A DNA stretch of 64,000 nt from the NCBI RefSeq assembly GCF_013032505.1, contig NZ_WQCG01000008.1, positions 123,208 through 187,207 of the forward strand. Direction: 5' to 3'. The notes under the pieces are model-generated. The model was not told where the DNA came from, did no database searches, and worked only from the letters and a program-made list of their open reading frames with translations. The stretch comes from Ruegeria atlantica (GTDB lineage Bacteria; Pseudomonadota; Alphaproteobacteria; Rhodobacterales; Rhodobacteraceae). The position numbers and the translations under genes are program-made. Shown here one piece after another: positions 36,963 to 46,603 of this stretch. Within the stretch, counting starts at the first letter, position 1. Every line of letters starts with the position of its first letter.

Positions 36963-39900
36963 CCGGAATCGTCAGTTGGGCCGCCGGCCGGGCCAGAATG
37001 GTTCTGGCCTTTATCGCTATATCGATTGTGATTGGTGGGTTTGCCTATGTGAACCTGCCGAAAGAAGGCGAACCGGACATCGATATCCCGATGCTGTTCG
37101 TATCGGTCCAGTTCCCGGGCATTTCAGCTGAGGACAGCGAAAATCTTCTAGTCAAGCCCATGGAAACCGAGATGGCCGATCTCGACGGGCTGGATAAGAT
37201 GACAGCAACCGCCGCCGAGGGCTACGCCGGCATCCTGATGGAGTTCGAGTTCGGGTGGGATAAGTCCGCCACCATCGCTGATGTACGCGACGCGATGAAT
37301 ACTGCCCAGGGCGAGTTCCCCGACGGAGCCGAGCAATACACGATCACCGAGGTCAATTTTTCGGAATTCCCCATTGTAATCGTCAACCTGACAGGGGCGG
37401 TCCCGGAACGCACAATGGCGCGCGTCGCCAAGGACTTGCAGGATGACCTCGAGGCCATGGACTCCGTTCTGGAAGCCGGCATCGCGGGCAATCGGGACGA
37501 GTTGCTAGAGGTGATCATCGACCCTCTGCGACTTGAGGCGTACAATGTTACCGCAGCTGAACTTATCGACGTAGTTCGCAATAACAACCAATTGATTGCA
37601 GCCGGTGAAGTCGAAACGGAACAGGGCGCATTCTCGGTAAAGATCCCATCATCCTTCAAAACTGCGCAGGATGTTTATGATTTGCCAGTCAAGGTTAATG
37701 GCGACCGGGTCGTCACAATGGGTGAACTGGCGCAGGTCAACTATACCTTTGAAGACCGCGAAGGGACTGCCCGTTTCAACGGAGAGCAGACCGTCGCGCT
37801 GCAGGTGGTCAAGCGCAAGGGTTTTAACCTGATCGACACGGTTGATGGCGTGAAACAGACCATTGCCGCCGCACAAGCCAAGTGGCCCGCCGATATGCAG
37901 GCGGCCATCCAACTTGGCACCTCAAATGACCAGAGCCGCATTGTCGATTCGATGGTTCGCCAGCTCGAAGGCTCGGTTCTGACCGCTATCGCTCTGGTAA
38001 TGATCGTTGTTCTGGCTTCGCTGGGGACCCGCGCGGCTCTGCTGGTGGGCTTTGCAATTCCCACCTCATTCCTGCTGTGTTTCGCCTTTCTGGCGATGAT
38101 CGGGGTCACAATCTCGAATATGGTGATGTTCGGGTTGATCCTGGCCGTGGGGATGCTGGTCGATGGGGCCATCGTTGTCGTGGAGTATGCTGACAAACGC
38201 ATCAAGGAAGGCGTCGGCCCGATGCATGCGTATGTTGAGGCAGCACAACGGATGTTCTGGCCCATTGTGTCGTCGACCGCGACAACACTCTGTGCCTTCC
38301 TACCCATGCTGTTCTGGCCCGGCGTTCCGGGCGAGTTCATGAAGATGCTGCCGATCACGCTGATCTTTGTTTTGTCGGCGTCGTTGGTCGTGGCTCTGGT
38401 CTATCTGCCGGTTGTGGGTGGTGTCTCGGGGCGGGTGAGCCGCGTGTTTGACCGCACTTCTGATTGGTTGCGCGCCAGAACGGCGTGGTGGGTGCGCGTC
38501 ATCATGATCCCACCGGTTTTGTATATGATGTTCCTGGGCGCGATGCAGATGGTGAACCCCGATTACCTGATGCCCGGATCGTCTGCTGGCGGTGTGGTAT
38601 TTGGTGCCCTGTTGCTGATGTTCGGAGCCTTTGGCGGGTCGATCACGCTGAGCGCGGCCAAAATCCAGCGCGCGCCGGACAACCATGTCCACACTGCCCG
38701 AGAACATACCAACTTTGGCTACGTGATGAAATTCTTGGTCGGCAATCCGATCATGCCAATTGTGTCCATCTTAGCTATCGGTTTCGCCGTCGTCGCGGTA
38801 ATGACCGCCTTTGGCAACAACAATCGCGGTGTCGAGTTTTTTGTGGAAACCGAGCCGGAACAGGCCACGGCCTACGTCCGCGCGCGGGGCAACCTCTCGC
38901 TGACGGAAAAGGACGCGATGGTTTTGGCCGCCGAAGAGATCATCAGCGCGCATCCTGCGGTCGTAAACGTCTTTGCTTTTGCGGGCGAAGGCGGGTTGAA
39001 TCAGAACAACGGGGGTGCAGAGGCACCGGCCGATACTGTAGGCCGTGTCCAGTTCGAGATCATCCCGTGGGAGGACCGGCCCAATCTGTCCGAACCGATT
39101 CTGGGCGGGTTGCTGGATCGCGAAACCATTGCACCGGAATATGATGGAAACGTGGTTCTGGACGATCTGACCGCTGATCTTGCCAACCTGCCGGGCTTCA
39201 TCGTTGATATCCAACCACTGGAACAAGGTCCGGCCTCGGCCAAACCGGTTCACCTTCGTATTAAGGCGGACGGCTGGGAAGACCTAACCGCGGCCACCGT
39301 AGCCGCGAGAGAGGTTTTCGATGAGACCCCTGGTCTGATCAAGATCGAAGACACGCTTCCCCTGCCCGGTATCGACTGGCAGATTGATGTGGATGTCGCA
39401 AAAGCGGGACGTTTCGGCGCCGATGTGGCGACCGTTGGCGCGATGGTACAGTTGGTCACGCGCGGGCTGCTGCTGGGAGAAATGCGCCCGGACACCGTGG
39501 ACGAAGAGATCGAAATCCGCGTCCGCTTGCCCGATGCCGACCGCGTTCTGTCCACGCTGGACACGCTCAAAGTTCGCACGCCAGATGGCCTTGTGCCCCT
39601 GTCGAATTTCGTTACGCGCAAACCAGTGGCCAAGCTGGCCGAGATCAACCGGGTCAACCAGCAGCGCTATTACGATGTGAAGGCGGATGTTGAACCGGGT
39701 CTAAGCAAGGTTGTCATGGATAACCCCGATGGCACCGAACAGCGTCTGGCGATCGTGCGGGAGGTGGTCGAAGGAGCTGAACCAACCGGCGCAACGCTCA
39801 CCGGCCCGACGGGCAATCTCTATGAACTGGTGACGCTAACAGGTGCAGAAAACCTCGACACTGTGCGTGCCGACATTGACTCCGGCGACGCCCGGCTCAG

Positions 39901-40756
39901 CCTGATCAATCCCAACGAACGCATTGCAGTTCTGACCGAATGGCTGGAAACCGATCCCTTCGCAAACACAGTCAGCTGGGAATGGACCGGAGATCAGGAA
40001 GACCAGGCAGAATCAGGGGCGTTTCTTATGAACGCCTTTGCCGGTGCGCTGGGGCTGATGTTCGTGATCCTGCTGGCGCAGTTCAACTCGTTCTACAACT
40101 CGGTTCTGGTTCTGCTGGCGGTTGTTCTGTCGACTACCGGTGTTCTGATCGGGATGATGGTCATGCAGCAACCGTTTTCGATCATCATGACCGGGACAGG
40201 GATTGTGGCGTTGGCAGGGATTGTGGTGAACAACAACATTGTTCTGATCGATACCTATCAGGAATATAGCCGATATATGCCACGGATCGAGGCGATCATC
40301 CGTACGGCTGAGGCGCGTATTCGTCCGGTTCTTCTGACCACCCTGACAACGATGGCCGGCCTGACACCGATGATGTTCGGATTGTCGCTGGACTTCATCA
40401 ACGGCGGTTACTCTATCGACAGCCCGACGGCGCTTTGGTGGAAACAACTGGCGACCGCGGTTGTGTTTGGGCTGGGTATCGCAACGGTCCTGACTCTAAT
40501 CGTAACGCCATCGTTCCTGGCGCTGCGGGTATGGGTTACCACCTATGCTGTTTGGGCGGCCAAAACACTGGCAAGAGCAACCGCGGGTCGTACGAGCCAA
40601 ATCGCTCAGGATATGGCCGTGGGTCGCGCTGCACGTCAGGTACAGGCCACGGAAGTTGTTTGGGGGGATGAGACACCCACCGCACCTTCACCAGAGGCCG
40701 ACAAGGACGAGCGTCCTGATCACCCGCCGACATCCCCCCTCAAGGCGGCGGAGTAA
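36959..40756 (+). CDS. RND-family efflux permease, long form
   Basis: 1265 residues, against about 1030-1050 for AcrB-type pumps. TM1 starts at residue 14, and TM4 has AVGMLVDGAIVVVEY: the first relay aspartate is present (D402), the second replaced by glycine. Between TM6 and TM7 (about 505-590) is an inserted stretch with two further hydrophobic segments (about 512-530 and 543-566), and the C-terminus carries a soluble tail of about 75 residues. The N-terminal FPGISAEDSENLLVKPME is typical of the roseobacter branch. Coupled to the adaptor gene by ATGA; substrate unknown. Confidence 0.93.
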   Translation: MTGIVSWAAGRARMVLAFIAISIVIGGFAYVNLPKEGEPDIDIPMLFVSVQFPGISAEDSENLLVKPMETEMADLDGLDKMTATAAEGYAGILMEFEFGWDKSATIADVRDAMNTAQGEFPDGAEQYTITEVNFSEFPIVIVNLTGAVPERTMARVAKDLQDDLEAMDSVLEAGIAGNRDELLEVIIDPLRLEAYNVTAAELIDVVRNNNQLIAAGEVETEQGAFSVKIPSSFKTAQDVYDLPVKVNGDRVVTMGELAQVNYTFEDREGTARFNGEQTVALQVVKRKGFNLIDTVDGVKQTIAAAQAKWPADMQAAIQLGTSNDQSRIVDSMVRQLEGSVLTAIALVMIVVLASLGTRAALLVGFAIPTSFLLCFAFLAMIGVTISNMVMFGLILAVGMLVDGAIVVVEYADKRIKEGVGPMHAYVEAAQRMFWPIVSSTATTLCAFLPMLFWPGVPGEFMKMLPITLIFVLSASLVVALVYLPVVGGVSGRVSRVFDRTSDWLRARTAWWVRVIMIPPVLYMMFLGAMQMVNPDYLMPGSSAGGVVFGALLLMFGAFGGSITLSAAKIQRAPDNHVHTAREHTNFGYVMKFLVGNPIMPIVSILAIGFAVVAVMTAFGNNNRGVEFFVETEPEQATAYVRARGNLSLTEKDAMVLAAEEIISAHPAVVNVFAFAGEGGLNQNNGGAEAPADTVGRVQFEIIPWEDRPNLSEPILGGLLDRETIAPEYDGNVVLDDLTADLANLPGFIVDIQPLEQGPASAKPVHLRIKADGWEDLTAATVAAREVFDETPGLIKIEDTLPLPGIDWQIDVDVAKAGRFGADVATVGAMVQLVTRGLLLGEMRPDTVDEEIEIRVRLPDADRVLSTLDTLKVRTPDGLVPLSNFVTRKPVAKLAEINRVNQQRYYDVKADVEPGLSKVVMDNPDGTEQRLAIVREVVEGAEPTGATLTGPTGNLYELVTLTGAENLDTVRADIDSGDARLSLINPNERIAVLTEWLETDPFANTVSWEWTGDQEDQAESGAFLMNAFAGALGLMFVILLAQFNSFYNSVLVLLAVVLSTTGVLIGMMVMQQPFSIIMTGTGIVALAGIVVNNNIVLIDTYQEYSRYMPRIEAIIRTAEARIRPVLLTTLTTMAGLTPMMFGLSLDFINGGYSIDSPTALWWKQLATAVVFGLGIATVLTLIVTPSFLALRVWVTTYAVWAAKTLARATAGRTSQIAQDMAVGRAARQVQATEVVWGDETPTAPSPEADKDERPDHPPTSPLKAAE

Positions 40757-40759
40757 TGC

Positions 40760-40796
40760 AAATGGCGAACCGCAGGGTTCGCCATTTTCTTTTTAA
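40760..40796 (+). terminator. Terminator of the RND operon
   Basis: AAATGGCGAACC (40760-40771) and GGTTCGCCATTT (40776-40787) form a perfect 12-bp stem with a GCAG loop, followed by TCTTTTT. Confidence 0.92.
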
Positions 40797-40799
40797 GAC

Positions 40800-41123
40800 T
40801 TAGTCGGTGAACACATACTCACCCAGATCACACAGATTCAAACCGAAGTCTTCAACCGACGAGCCATCGTCAAACCCGCCCCGAATATCATAAACACAAG
40901 TTGTCAGACCATCCGCGATCACAACGTCGATTTCGTAATCGGGTGCCACATAGCCGCCGCTCAGCAGATTTCCTTCCCAACTATCGGAGGACGCGGGTGA
41001 GATATTGAATTCGACCAGATCCGCGCTGGATTCGTTCACCACCAGAAACTCAAGATCCTCGGCAAAGGCCGAAGTCGCCATAAGAACAGCTGCGGTAAAC
41101 GCTGCTGCTGCACGCTTTTTCAT
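40800..41123 (-). CDS. Small secreted protein, unknown family
   Basis: 107 residues with a signal peptide (about 1-21, AFA|ED). The mature part reads as a small beta sandwich with NESSADLVEFNISPASSDSW and two cysteines (in TTCVYDIRGGFDDG and LNLCDLGEYVF) that could form a disulfide. I recall similar small proteins in roseobacters without known function. AAAGGA precedes the ATG. Confidence 0.75.
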   Translation of the reverse strand: MKKRAAAAFTAAVLMATSAFAEDLEFLVVNESSADLVEFNISPASSDSWEGNLLSGGYVAPDYEIDVVIADGLTTCVYDIRGGFDDGSSVEDFGLNLCDLGEYVFTD

Positions 41124-41280
41124 TCGATATTCCTTTGTTTAAAGTCCGGTCCAAATGCCTGGCACCGTGACTTTATTTGAATTGTCACCAACAAAAATGA
41201 GCGTCAAATTAAACTTGGGCGAACAACCGCATTTTTTGAGCGCTGTTCTGTTTACGCCTACCTATAGTCCTGCGACTGGG

Positions 41281-43098
41281 TCAGGCGGCGTCCGCTTGCT
41301 GGCGACTCCAAAGCTGTGCATAGCGGCCTTCGCGCTGCAACAGCTCGTCATGAGTGCCTTGCTCCAGGATTTCGCCACGTTCCAGCACGACAATACGGTC
41401 CGCTTCGGCAATGGTGCTCAGGCGATGTGCAATCGTCATCACGGTTCGCCCCTCGCCTGCCCGCGCCAATGCGTCCTTGATGTCCTTTTCGGTGTCCGTA
41501 TCCAGCGCCGAGGTCGCCTCGTCCAACAGCAGGATCGGCGGGTTTTTCAGCAGTGTCCGCGCAATGCCGACCCGTTGCTTTTCGCCACCCGACAGCTTCA
41601 GACCCCGTTCGCCAACCTTGGTGTCGTAGCCTTCGGGCAAGGTCACAATAAAATCGTGGATCTGAGCTGCCTTGGCTGCAGCTTCGACATCGGCCTGAGT
41701 AGCTCCATCCCGGCCATAGGCAATGTTGTAGCGGATAGTATCGTTGAACAGCACCGTGTCCTGCGGCACAACGCCGATGGCCGCGTGCAGGCTGTCCAAG
41801 GTCACATCGCGCACGTCCTGTCCGTCGATCTTCAACGCGCCACCAGTGACATCGTAAAACCTGAACAGCAAGCGGCCAATTGTAGACTTGCCCGAGCCAG
41901 TGGCGCCCACGATTGCAACGGTCTGCCCAGCGGGAACCATCAGTGACACGCCTTTGAGGATTTCACGATCCGCATCATAGCCAAAGTGGACATTGTCCAA
42001 CGTTACCTGGCCACCATCGACCACAAGATCAGGCGCGTCGGGCTTGTCCTGCACCTCGGTCGGTTGCTCCAGCAGGTCGAACATCTGCCCCATATCCACC
42101 AGCGATTGGCGAATTTCTCGGTAAACGGTGCCCAAGAAGTTCAGAGGCACAGTGATCTGAATCATGTATGCATTGACCATGACGAAGTCCCCAACGGTCA
42201 GCGTTCCTTGCTGTACCCCAAGGGCTGCCAGAACCATCACGCCGATCAGCCCGCATGTGATCAGAAAGGACTGGCCGAAATTCAGGAAGGCCAGTGAATA
42301 GGCCGTTTTAAGCGCCGCTCCGGCATAAGCCTTCATCGAGACATCGTACCGTTCAGCTTCGCGCTGTTCCGCGTTGAAATACTTGACGGTTTCGAAGTTC
42401 AACAGGCTGTCGATTGCCCGTTGGTTGGCCTCGGTGTCCTGATCATTCATTTCGCGGCGCAGCTTCACACGCCATTCGGTCACCGCAAAGGTGAACCAGA
42501 TGTAAAGCGCGATCGTGACGGCAACGACAACCAGGTACCAGACGTCGAACAACCACATCAGGATGATCGCGACCAGCACCAGTTCCAGGATCAGCGGGCC
42601 GATGGAAAACAGCAAAAAGCGCAGTAGGAATTCCACGCCTTTCACGCCGCGCTCAATGATCCGGCTCAGCCCTCCGGTGCGACGCGTCACGTGGTAACGC
42701 ATGGAGAGTTGGTGGATATGCTGGAACGTCTCCAACGCCAGCGCACGCAAGGCTCGCTGCCCAACCGGAGCAAAGGCCGCATCACGAAGCTGTTGGAAGC
42801 CGACGGTCATCATCCGCGCGACGCCATACGCCACCGTCAGACCAACAGCACCCAACGCTAGCGGCGGAACACCTTCGCCCGCCAGCCCATCGACCGCGCC
42901 TTTGTATAGGATCGGGGTATAGACTGCGATCAGCTTGGCCAGAACCAACATGCCCATCGCCAAGACGACGCGACGTTTTACCCAAGGCTCGTCGTCAGGC
43001 CACAGATACGGCGCAACCTTGCGGATCGTGCGCCAGCCAGAGCGGCGTTCCTCGGACGTAGGTAAATCGGCTGAGGTCATTGGGGCTGCTCTTCTCAT
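41281..43098 (-). CDS. Atm1/ABCB7-type ABC exporter
   Basis: 605 residues, a half-transporter: six membrane helices, then an ATPase domain with Walker A GATGSGKST, signature LSGGEKQRVGIAR, Walker B ILLLDEATSALD and an H-loop AHRLST. The segments RYHVTRRTGGLSRIIERG and SLLNFETVKYFNAE are hallmarks of the mitochondrial Atm1 and bacterial NaAtm1 branch, which export glutathione-linked or iron-sulfur-related compounds and give heavy-metal tolerance. The start could be the second ATG at 43080. Confidence 0.92.
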   Translation of the reverse strand: MRRAAPMTSADLPTSEERRSGWRTIRKVAPYLWPDDEPWVKRRVVLAMGMLVLAKLIAVYTPILYKGAVDGLAGEGVPPLALGAVGLTVAYGVARMMTVGFQQLRDAAFAPVGQRALRALALETFQHIHQLSMRYHVTRRTGGLSRIIERGVKGVEFLLRFLLFSIGPLILELVLVAIILMWLFDVWYLVVVAVTIALYIWFTFAVTEWRVKLRREMNDQDTEANQRAIDSLLNFETVKYFNAEQREAERYDVSMKAYAGAALKTAYSLAFLNFGQSFLITCGLIGVMVLAALGVQQGTLTVGDFVMVNAYMIQITVPLNFLGTVYREIRQSLVDMGQMFDLLEQPTEVQDKPDAPDLVVDGGQVTLDNVHFGYDADREILKGVSLMVPAGQTVAIVGATGSGKSTIGRLLFRFYDVTGGALKIDGQDVRDVTLDSLHAAIGVVPQDTVLFNDTIRYNIAYGRDGATQADVEAAAKAAQIHDFIVTLPEGYDTKVGERGLKLSGGEKQRVGIARTLLKNPPILLLDEATSALDTDTEKDIKDALARAGEGRTVMTIAHRLSTIAEADRIVVLERGEILEQGTHDELLQREGRYAQLWSRQQADAA

Positions 43099-43159
43099 CA
43101 CGTACCTGATCTGCGGTCAGAGATAGACCCCGGGCCCGGCAAGGGCCAGAGGGAAAAGT

Positions 43160-44476
43160 TTATTCCGGGATGGTAAAGATCTGCCCCGGGTAAATCAGGT
43201 CCGGATCGCGGATCGCGTTGCGATTGGCCTCGAACAGTTTCACGTACAAGATACCGTCGCCGAACCGGTCACGCGAAATGGCCCAAAGCGTGTCGCCTTC
43301 CTGCACGGTGACCGCGCGGATTGGGGGCGTATCCGGTTCGCTTTCGGGCTGGTCACCACCTTCTGCGGCACGCAGAACTTCCAGTGGTTCACGCTTGAAC
43401 GGCGTTTCAAGGCGGCTGACCACTGTGCCATCCGTTGCGATTTCATCCACGCGCAGGGTGTAGATGCCAGGGTCAATCCCTTCCAACTCGCTGCGCCATT
43501 TACCATCATCAACCAGCGGCAAATCGGCGACAAGCTGGTTGTCCAGGTACAGCCGCACCGCAGACCCGTCCGGCACCCGACCTGTCAGCTCAACGTCGCC
43601 AGCGTCAGAATACCCGATCGTGTCCAACGCCACCTCATCCGAGGTATCGGGTGCAGCTGTTGGAGATTGAACCAGTTCAACCCCGTCTTCACCTGAACGC
43701 AAAATAGCAACCTGTTGACTTTCATTGCTTTCTTCAGCGACTTGTTGTGCATTTTCCTGGGGCTGATCCTCTGTTTGATCTGCAGGTGCATCCGCCGTTT
43801 CGGCGTCACCGGTTGTCGCTGTTTCATCTGTCGACGCGGGCGTCGACGTGTCTTGCGCCTCTGCAGTTTCATCACTGGCGGCGTCACCTGTTTCCAAGGC
43901 CGCTATCTGCTCAATTGCCGGTTCCGGTTCAGGCAAGGCAGCAATCAAATAATCGTCCGAACGGACAGTTTGATCCTCACCCGCAGTTTCCAGTGTTAAC
44001 CCGCGTGCATCATCTGAGAATGGGATCAACAGAAACTCGGCAAACTGACCGGAGTCGTCGACGGTAAAGCTGTGTACCTGCTCACCATCCAGCAAAACGC
44101 GAATGTCCGCACCCGGTTCTGCGTTGCCCGAAAGGACAGTATTTCCGTCGGGTTCAACAAAAATCTGGTCCAGAGTCGGTGGTGCGGCAACCGGCTCGGC
44201 TTCGGCCGTGTCCTTCGCTGGTACAGAAGTGCCATCAGACTGATCAATGGTTTCCTGTTCCTGAGCTACCGCGCTCTGATCCTCAGAGGGGGTAGAATTC
44301 GCACTGGCTGCTTCCGTGGTCTGGACGGCGGTGTCTTGTTGCGGCACAGCGTCCTGAGGACCAGCACCGAAGATACCGGACAGGTACAACCCACCGGCTC
44401 CGACCAGTGCAACGACGCCGGCAATCACCCCCCAGGTGAAAGTTCCGGAACTTTCGCTTCCCGAATTGGAATTCAT
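43160..44476 (-). CDS. LysM-domain membrane-anchored protein
   Basis: 438 residues from MNSNSGSESSG with AAGGGA upstream. One membrane helix (about 14-36, WGVIAGVVALVGAGGLYLSGI) is followed by a long acidic Glu/Asp/Thr/Ser/Ala-rich region interrupted by two Ig-like or carboxypeptidase-regulatory-like folds (SGNAEPGADIRVLLDGEQVH and TGRVPDGSAVRLYLDNQLVA). The last 50 residues are a LysM (VQEGDTLWAISRDRFGDG...IYPGQIFTIP) that binds peptidoglycan. It probably bridges inner membrane and wall. Confidence 0.88.
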   Translation of the reverse strand: MNSNSGSESSGTFTWGVIAGVVALVGAGGLYLSGIFGAGPQDAVPQQDTAVQTTEAASANSTPSEDQSAVAQEQETIDQSDGTSVPAKDTAEAEPVAAPPTLDQIFVEPDGNTVLSGNAEPGADIRVLLDGEQVHSFTVDDSGQFAEFLLIPFSDDARGLTLETAGEDQTVRSDDYLIAALPEPEPAIEQIAALETGDAASDETAEAQDTSTPASTDETATTGDAETADAPADQTEDQPQENAQQVAEESNESQQVAILRSGEDGVELVQSPTAAPDTSDEVALDTIGYSDAGDVELTGRVPDGSAVRLYLDNQLVADLPLVDDGKWRSELEGIDPGIYTLRVDEIATDGTVVSRLETPFKREPLEVLRAAEGGDQPESEPDTPPIRAVTVQEGDTLWAISRDRFGDGILYVKLFEANRNAIRDPDLIYPGQIFTIPE

Positions 44477-44602
44477 TCTTTTCCCTTCACTCCGCAGCGC
44501 AAGTGCCTTGAGTATAACACATTCTGCCTGACGGTTGAGCCAATCTATCAATCCCGCTATCACGGGTCAAAAGCCCAGATACAAGCCCGGAGAAGCCAAC
44601 CC

Positions 44603-45154
44603 ATGTCTCAGAAATCTGTCTGTGTGTATTGCGGGTCACGAAATGGCGCGAATCCGGCCTATTCCGAAGCGGCGCAGCACTTCGGAACCCTTTTGGCCGA
44701 AGAAGGCTGGCGACTGGTCTACGGTGCCGGAGATGTCGGGCTGATGGGCGAGGTTGCACGTGCCGCGCAATCCGCTGGCGGCGACACGTTCGGTGTCATC
44801 CCCGTGCATCTTCTGCAACGTGAAGTCGGTAAAACGGATTTGACCCGTTTCGTGGTCACCGAGACGATGCACGAACGTAAGAAGGTCATGATCATGAACG
44901 CCGATGCCGTCATCGTCCTGCCCGGCGGTCCGGGGTCGCTGGACGAGTTGTTCGAGGCGCTTACCTGGCGACAGTTGGGCCTGCACGACAAGCCCATTCT
45001 AGTCATGAATGTTGATGGTTATTGGGATACGCTGCACGAGTTGTTGCAACAGGTCATCGGCCAAGGCTTTGCCGACGCGTCTCTGTCAGACTTCATCACA
45101 TGGGTCGACGAGCCCTACACGGCAATGAAAGTGCTCAGGAAAGTTCTGAGCTAA
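44603..45154 (+). CDS. LOG/TIGR00730-family nucleotide-binding protein
   Basis: 183 residues, Rossmann fold. CVYCGSRNGANPAY and YGAGDVGLMGEVA are the nucleotide-binding blocks; the family motif PGGxGTxxE appears as PGGPGSLDE, with serine in place of threonine. Relatives (LOG, cytokinin-activating) are phosphoribohydrolases releasing free bases from nucleoside 5'-monophosphates. Bacterial members of this class usually have a nucleotide-salvage-like role. GGAG precedes the ATG; an open frame reaching far upstream runs antisense to the LysM gene and is ignored. Confidence 0.9.
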   Translation: MSQKSVCVYCGSRNGANPAYSEAAQHFGTLLAEEGWRLVYGAGDVGLMGEVARAAQSAGGDTFGVIPVHLLQREVGKTDLTRFVVTETMHERKKVMIMNADAVIVLPGGPGSLDELFEALTWRQLGLHDKPILVMNVDGYWDTLHELLQQVIGQGFADASLSDFITWVDEPYTAMKVLRKVLS

Positions 45155-45164
45155 CGCGGTTGGT

Positions 45165-45195
45165 AAACGGGCGGTCAAAACCGCCCGTTTGGTTT
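45165..45195 (+). terminator. Terminator after the LOG-family gene
   Basis: AAACGGGCGGT (45165-45175), loop CAAA, ACCGCCCGTTT (45180-45190), then GGTTT. A perfect 11-bp stem between convergent genes; the reverse strand could also use it. Confidence 0.8.
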
Positions 45196-45203
45196 CACCA
45201 AAT

Positions 45204-45656
45204 TCAAGTCGCAGGGGCAAGGCGCTGGCGCAACACTTGTTCAACCTTGTGCAGCGGGTGATTGGTCAAGGTCTTATCGACCTCGGCCACCACTTTGCCC
45301 AATACTTCGCTGTGCAACCGTCGACGCAGCAGTCCCAGAACATGCGGGCTGGCCACCAGTACCAGACGTTTATAGGCTCCTTTTAACCCCTTACGGTTCA
45401 AAAGGTTGGCAACATCCTGCACGAACAAGGTTTTCGCATGGGATTTCCATTTACTCTCTTCCACGGCCGATTTCTGGTTTGGCCCAGTGTCGAAACGACG
45501 ACCGGCCCGGTCTGTAGGTTTGGCGACTGACCCGTCGCTTTCCTCGACCGATACGACAACCAAATTGGGATCCTCGGCATCTGTGACGTTCTCCATGAAC
45601 AGCGCCTTTTCCCCATCGGCAATGACAACCCATGTTCCCTGTGCAAGTTCGACCAT
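45204..45656 (-). CDS. Host-attachment family protein
   Basis: 150 residues. WVVIADGEKALFMEN at the start, DRAGRRFDTGPNQKSAVEESKWK in the middle and LVLVASPHVLGLLRRRL toward the end match the Host_attach family (PF10116), named after an Agrobacterium attachment phenotype and related in fold to eRF1-like/VLRF1 nuclease-like domains. The actual activity is unknown. ACAGGAG precedes the ATG. Monocistronic. Confidence 0.85.
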   Translation of the reverse strand: MVELAQGTWVVIADGEKALFMENVTDAEDPNLVVVSVEESDGSVAKPTDRAGRRFDTGPNQKSAVEESKWKSHAKTLFVQDVANLLNRKGLKGAYKRLVLVASPHVLGLLRRRLHSEVLGKVVAEVDKTLTNHPLHKVEQVLRQRLAPAT

Positions 45657-46042
45657 TGTGTTCTCCTGTTATGGCGGTGAGGCCATTCCTCATGCGTCAG
45701 GCACAGCTCACCCGTGACGCGCCAAAGTCATTCAGCGCGTTACCTGACGGTTTTCTTAGTGGTTTGCGGCTCTCTCCCTCCGCATACTTTAGCTAGGTAC
45801 TGCGGGGCGGCGTACAATAGGTCTCAATTCGAAAGTTGACGTACCGGCAGATTTTCTCTTATGGCGCCGCATTAGGGTAGCACCGATACTGTTGAATGGC
45901 TTTTTTCAACTAAATTCAGCTATGCGGTGGATACCGGCATTGGGCTTTCGCGCCGCCGGGTATTGTTCGCGCTTCACGGCCGAAACGGGAAACGCTTGCC
46001 GAGCATTTCGATACCTCGCAGAAGACGCGAAGAGAATTTGAG
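45657..46042. other. 386-base gap without a convincing gene
   Basis: I find no recognisable protein, tRNA or terminator. The best open frame is 39 codons on the plus strand from 45922, with an Arg/Cys-rich product and no ribosome site, so I do not call it. The start of the gap must carry the promoter of the host-attachment gene. Confidence 0.5.
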
Positions 46043-46603
46043 CTACCCACCATCTTTCGGATAAATAAACCCATTCACCGGGTAGGAACTGCCATACTGG
46101 CCCGGCCGGGTTTCAACGCGGACCAAGGTCCAATCATTGTGTTTGGATACGTCCGTGACGCCCATTTTCAATGATACCTTGTTTCGATGCCAGTTGGCGT
46201 GATTCACGACAATTGTCCGATCCGTGACAATTTTGGACACGACCGCCACATGGCCCAAAGGCATTCCCCGGGTTGCACGAAACGACATAACCGCACCGAC
46301 AGCTGGTTCATTGCCCCGTTCAAAAGTACTGCGCGCTTTGCCCCACCAATCCTTGGCATTACCGCGAATTTGGATCCCGCTGAGGTTCCTTGCGTAGGGC
46401 ACACACCACACCCTTTGCCCACGGGCTTGCTTTTGCGCGACCTCGCGTAAAGCCATCGACTGACGTTCCGGATTAAGGTCCGCATCAGTTGACCTCTCGG
46501 CGCAAGCAGACAAAAGACTGAATACCCCAATCGCAATCGCGGTTCGGGCTGTACCGGACAGGCGCGGCCAAATCGTATTTGTTTTGCGGACGCTGTTTTC
46601 CAA
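46043..46603 (-). CDS. CHAP-domain lipoprotein (putative peptidoglycan amidase)
   Basis: 186 residues if read from TTG 46603, the only start giving the complete signal; no ATG lies in the signal region. A lipobox SLLSAC (cysteine about residue 34) is followed by a CHAP domain with catalytic cysteine in WCVPYARN and histidine in LGHVAVV, then an asparagine/aspartate region VVNHANWHRN. CHAP enzymes cut peptidoglycan peptides or amide bonds. The start codon needs checking. Confidence 0.8.
   Translation of the reverse strand: MENSVRKTNTIWPRLSGTARTAIAIGVFSLLSACAERSTDADLNPERQSMALREVAQKQARGQRVWCVPYARNLSGIQIRGNAKDWWGKARSTFERGNEPAVGAVMSFRATRGMPLGHVAVVSKIVTDRTIVVNHANWHRNKVSLKMGVTDVSKHNDWTLVRVETRPGQYGSSYPVNGFIYPKDGG

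Noticed and set aside
44072..44602. Upstream extension of the LOG-family reading frame
   Set aside because: The added 177 codons run antisense to the LysM gene; family homology and a ribosome site start at 44603.
45922..46041. 39-codon frame in the intergenic gap
   Set aside because: No ribosome site, no signal or helix, Arg-rich chance composition.
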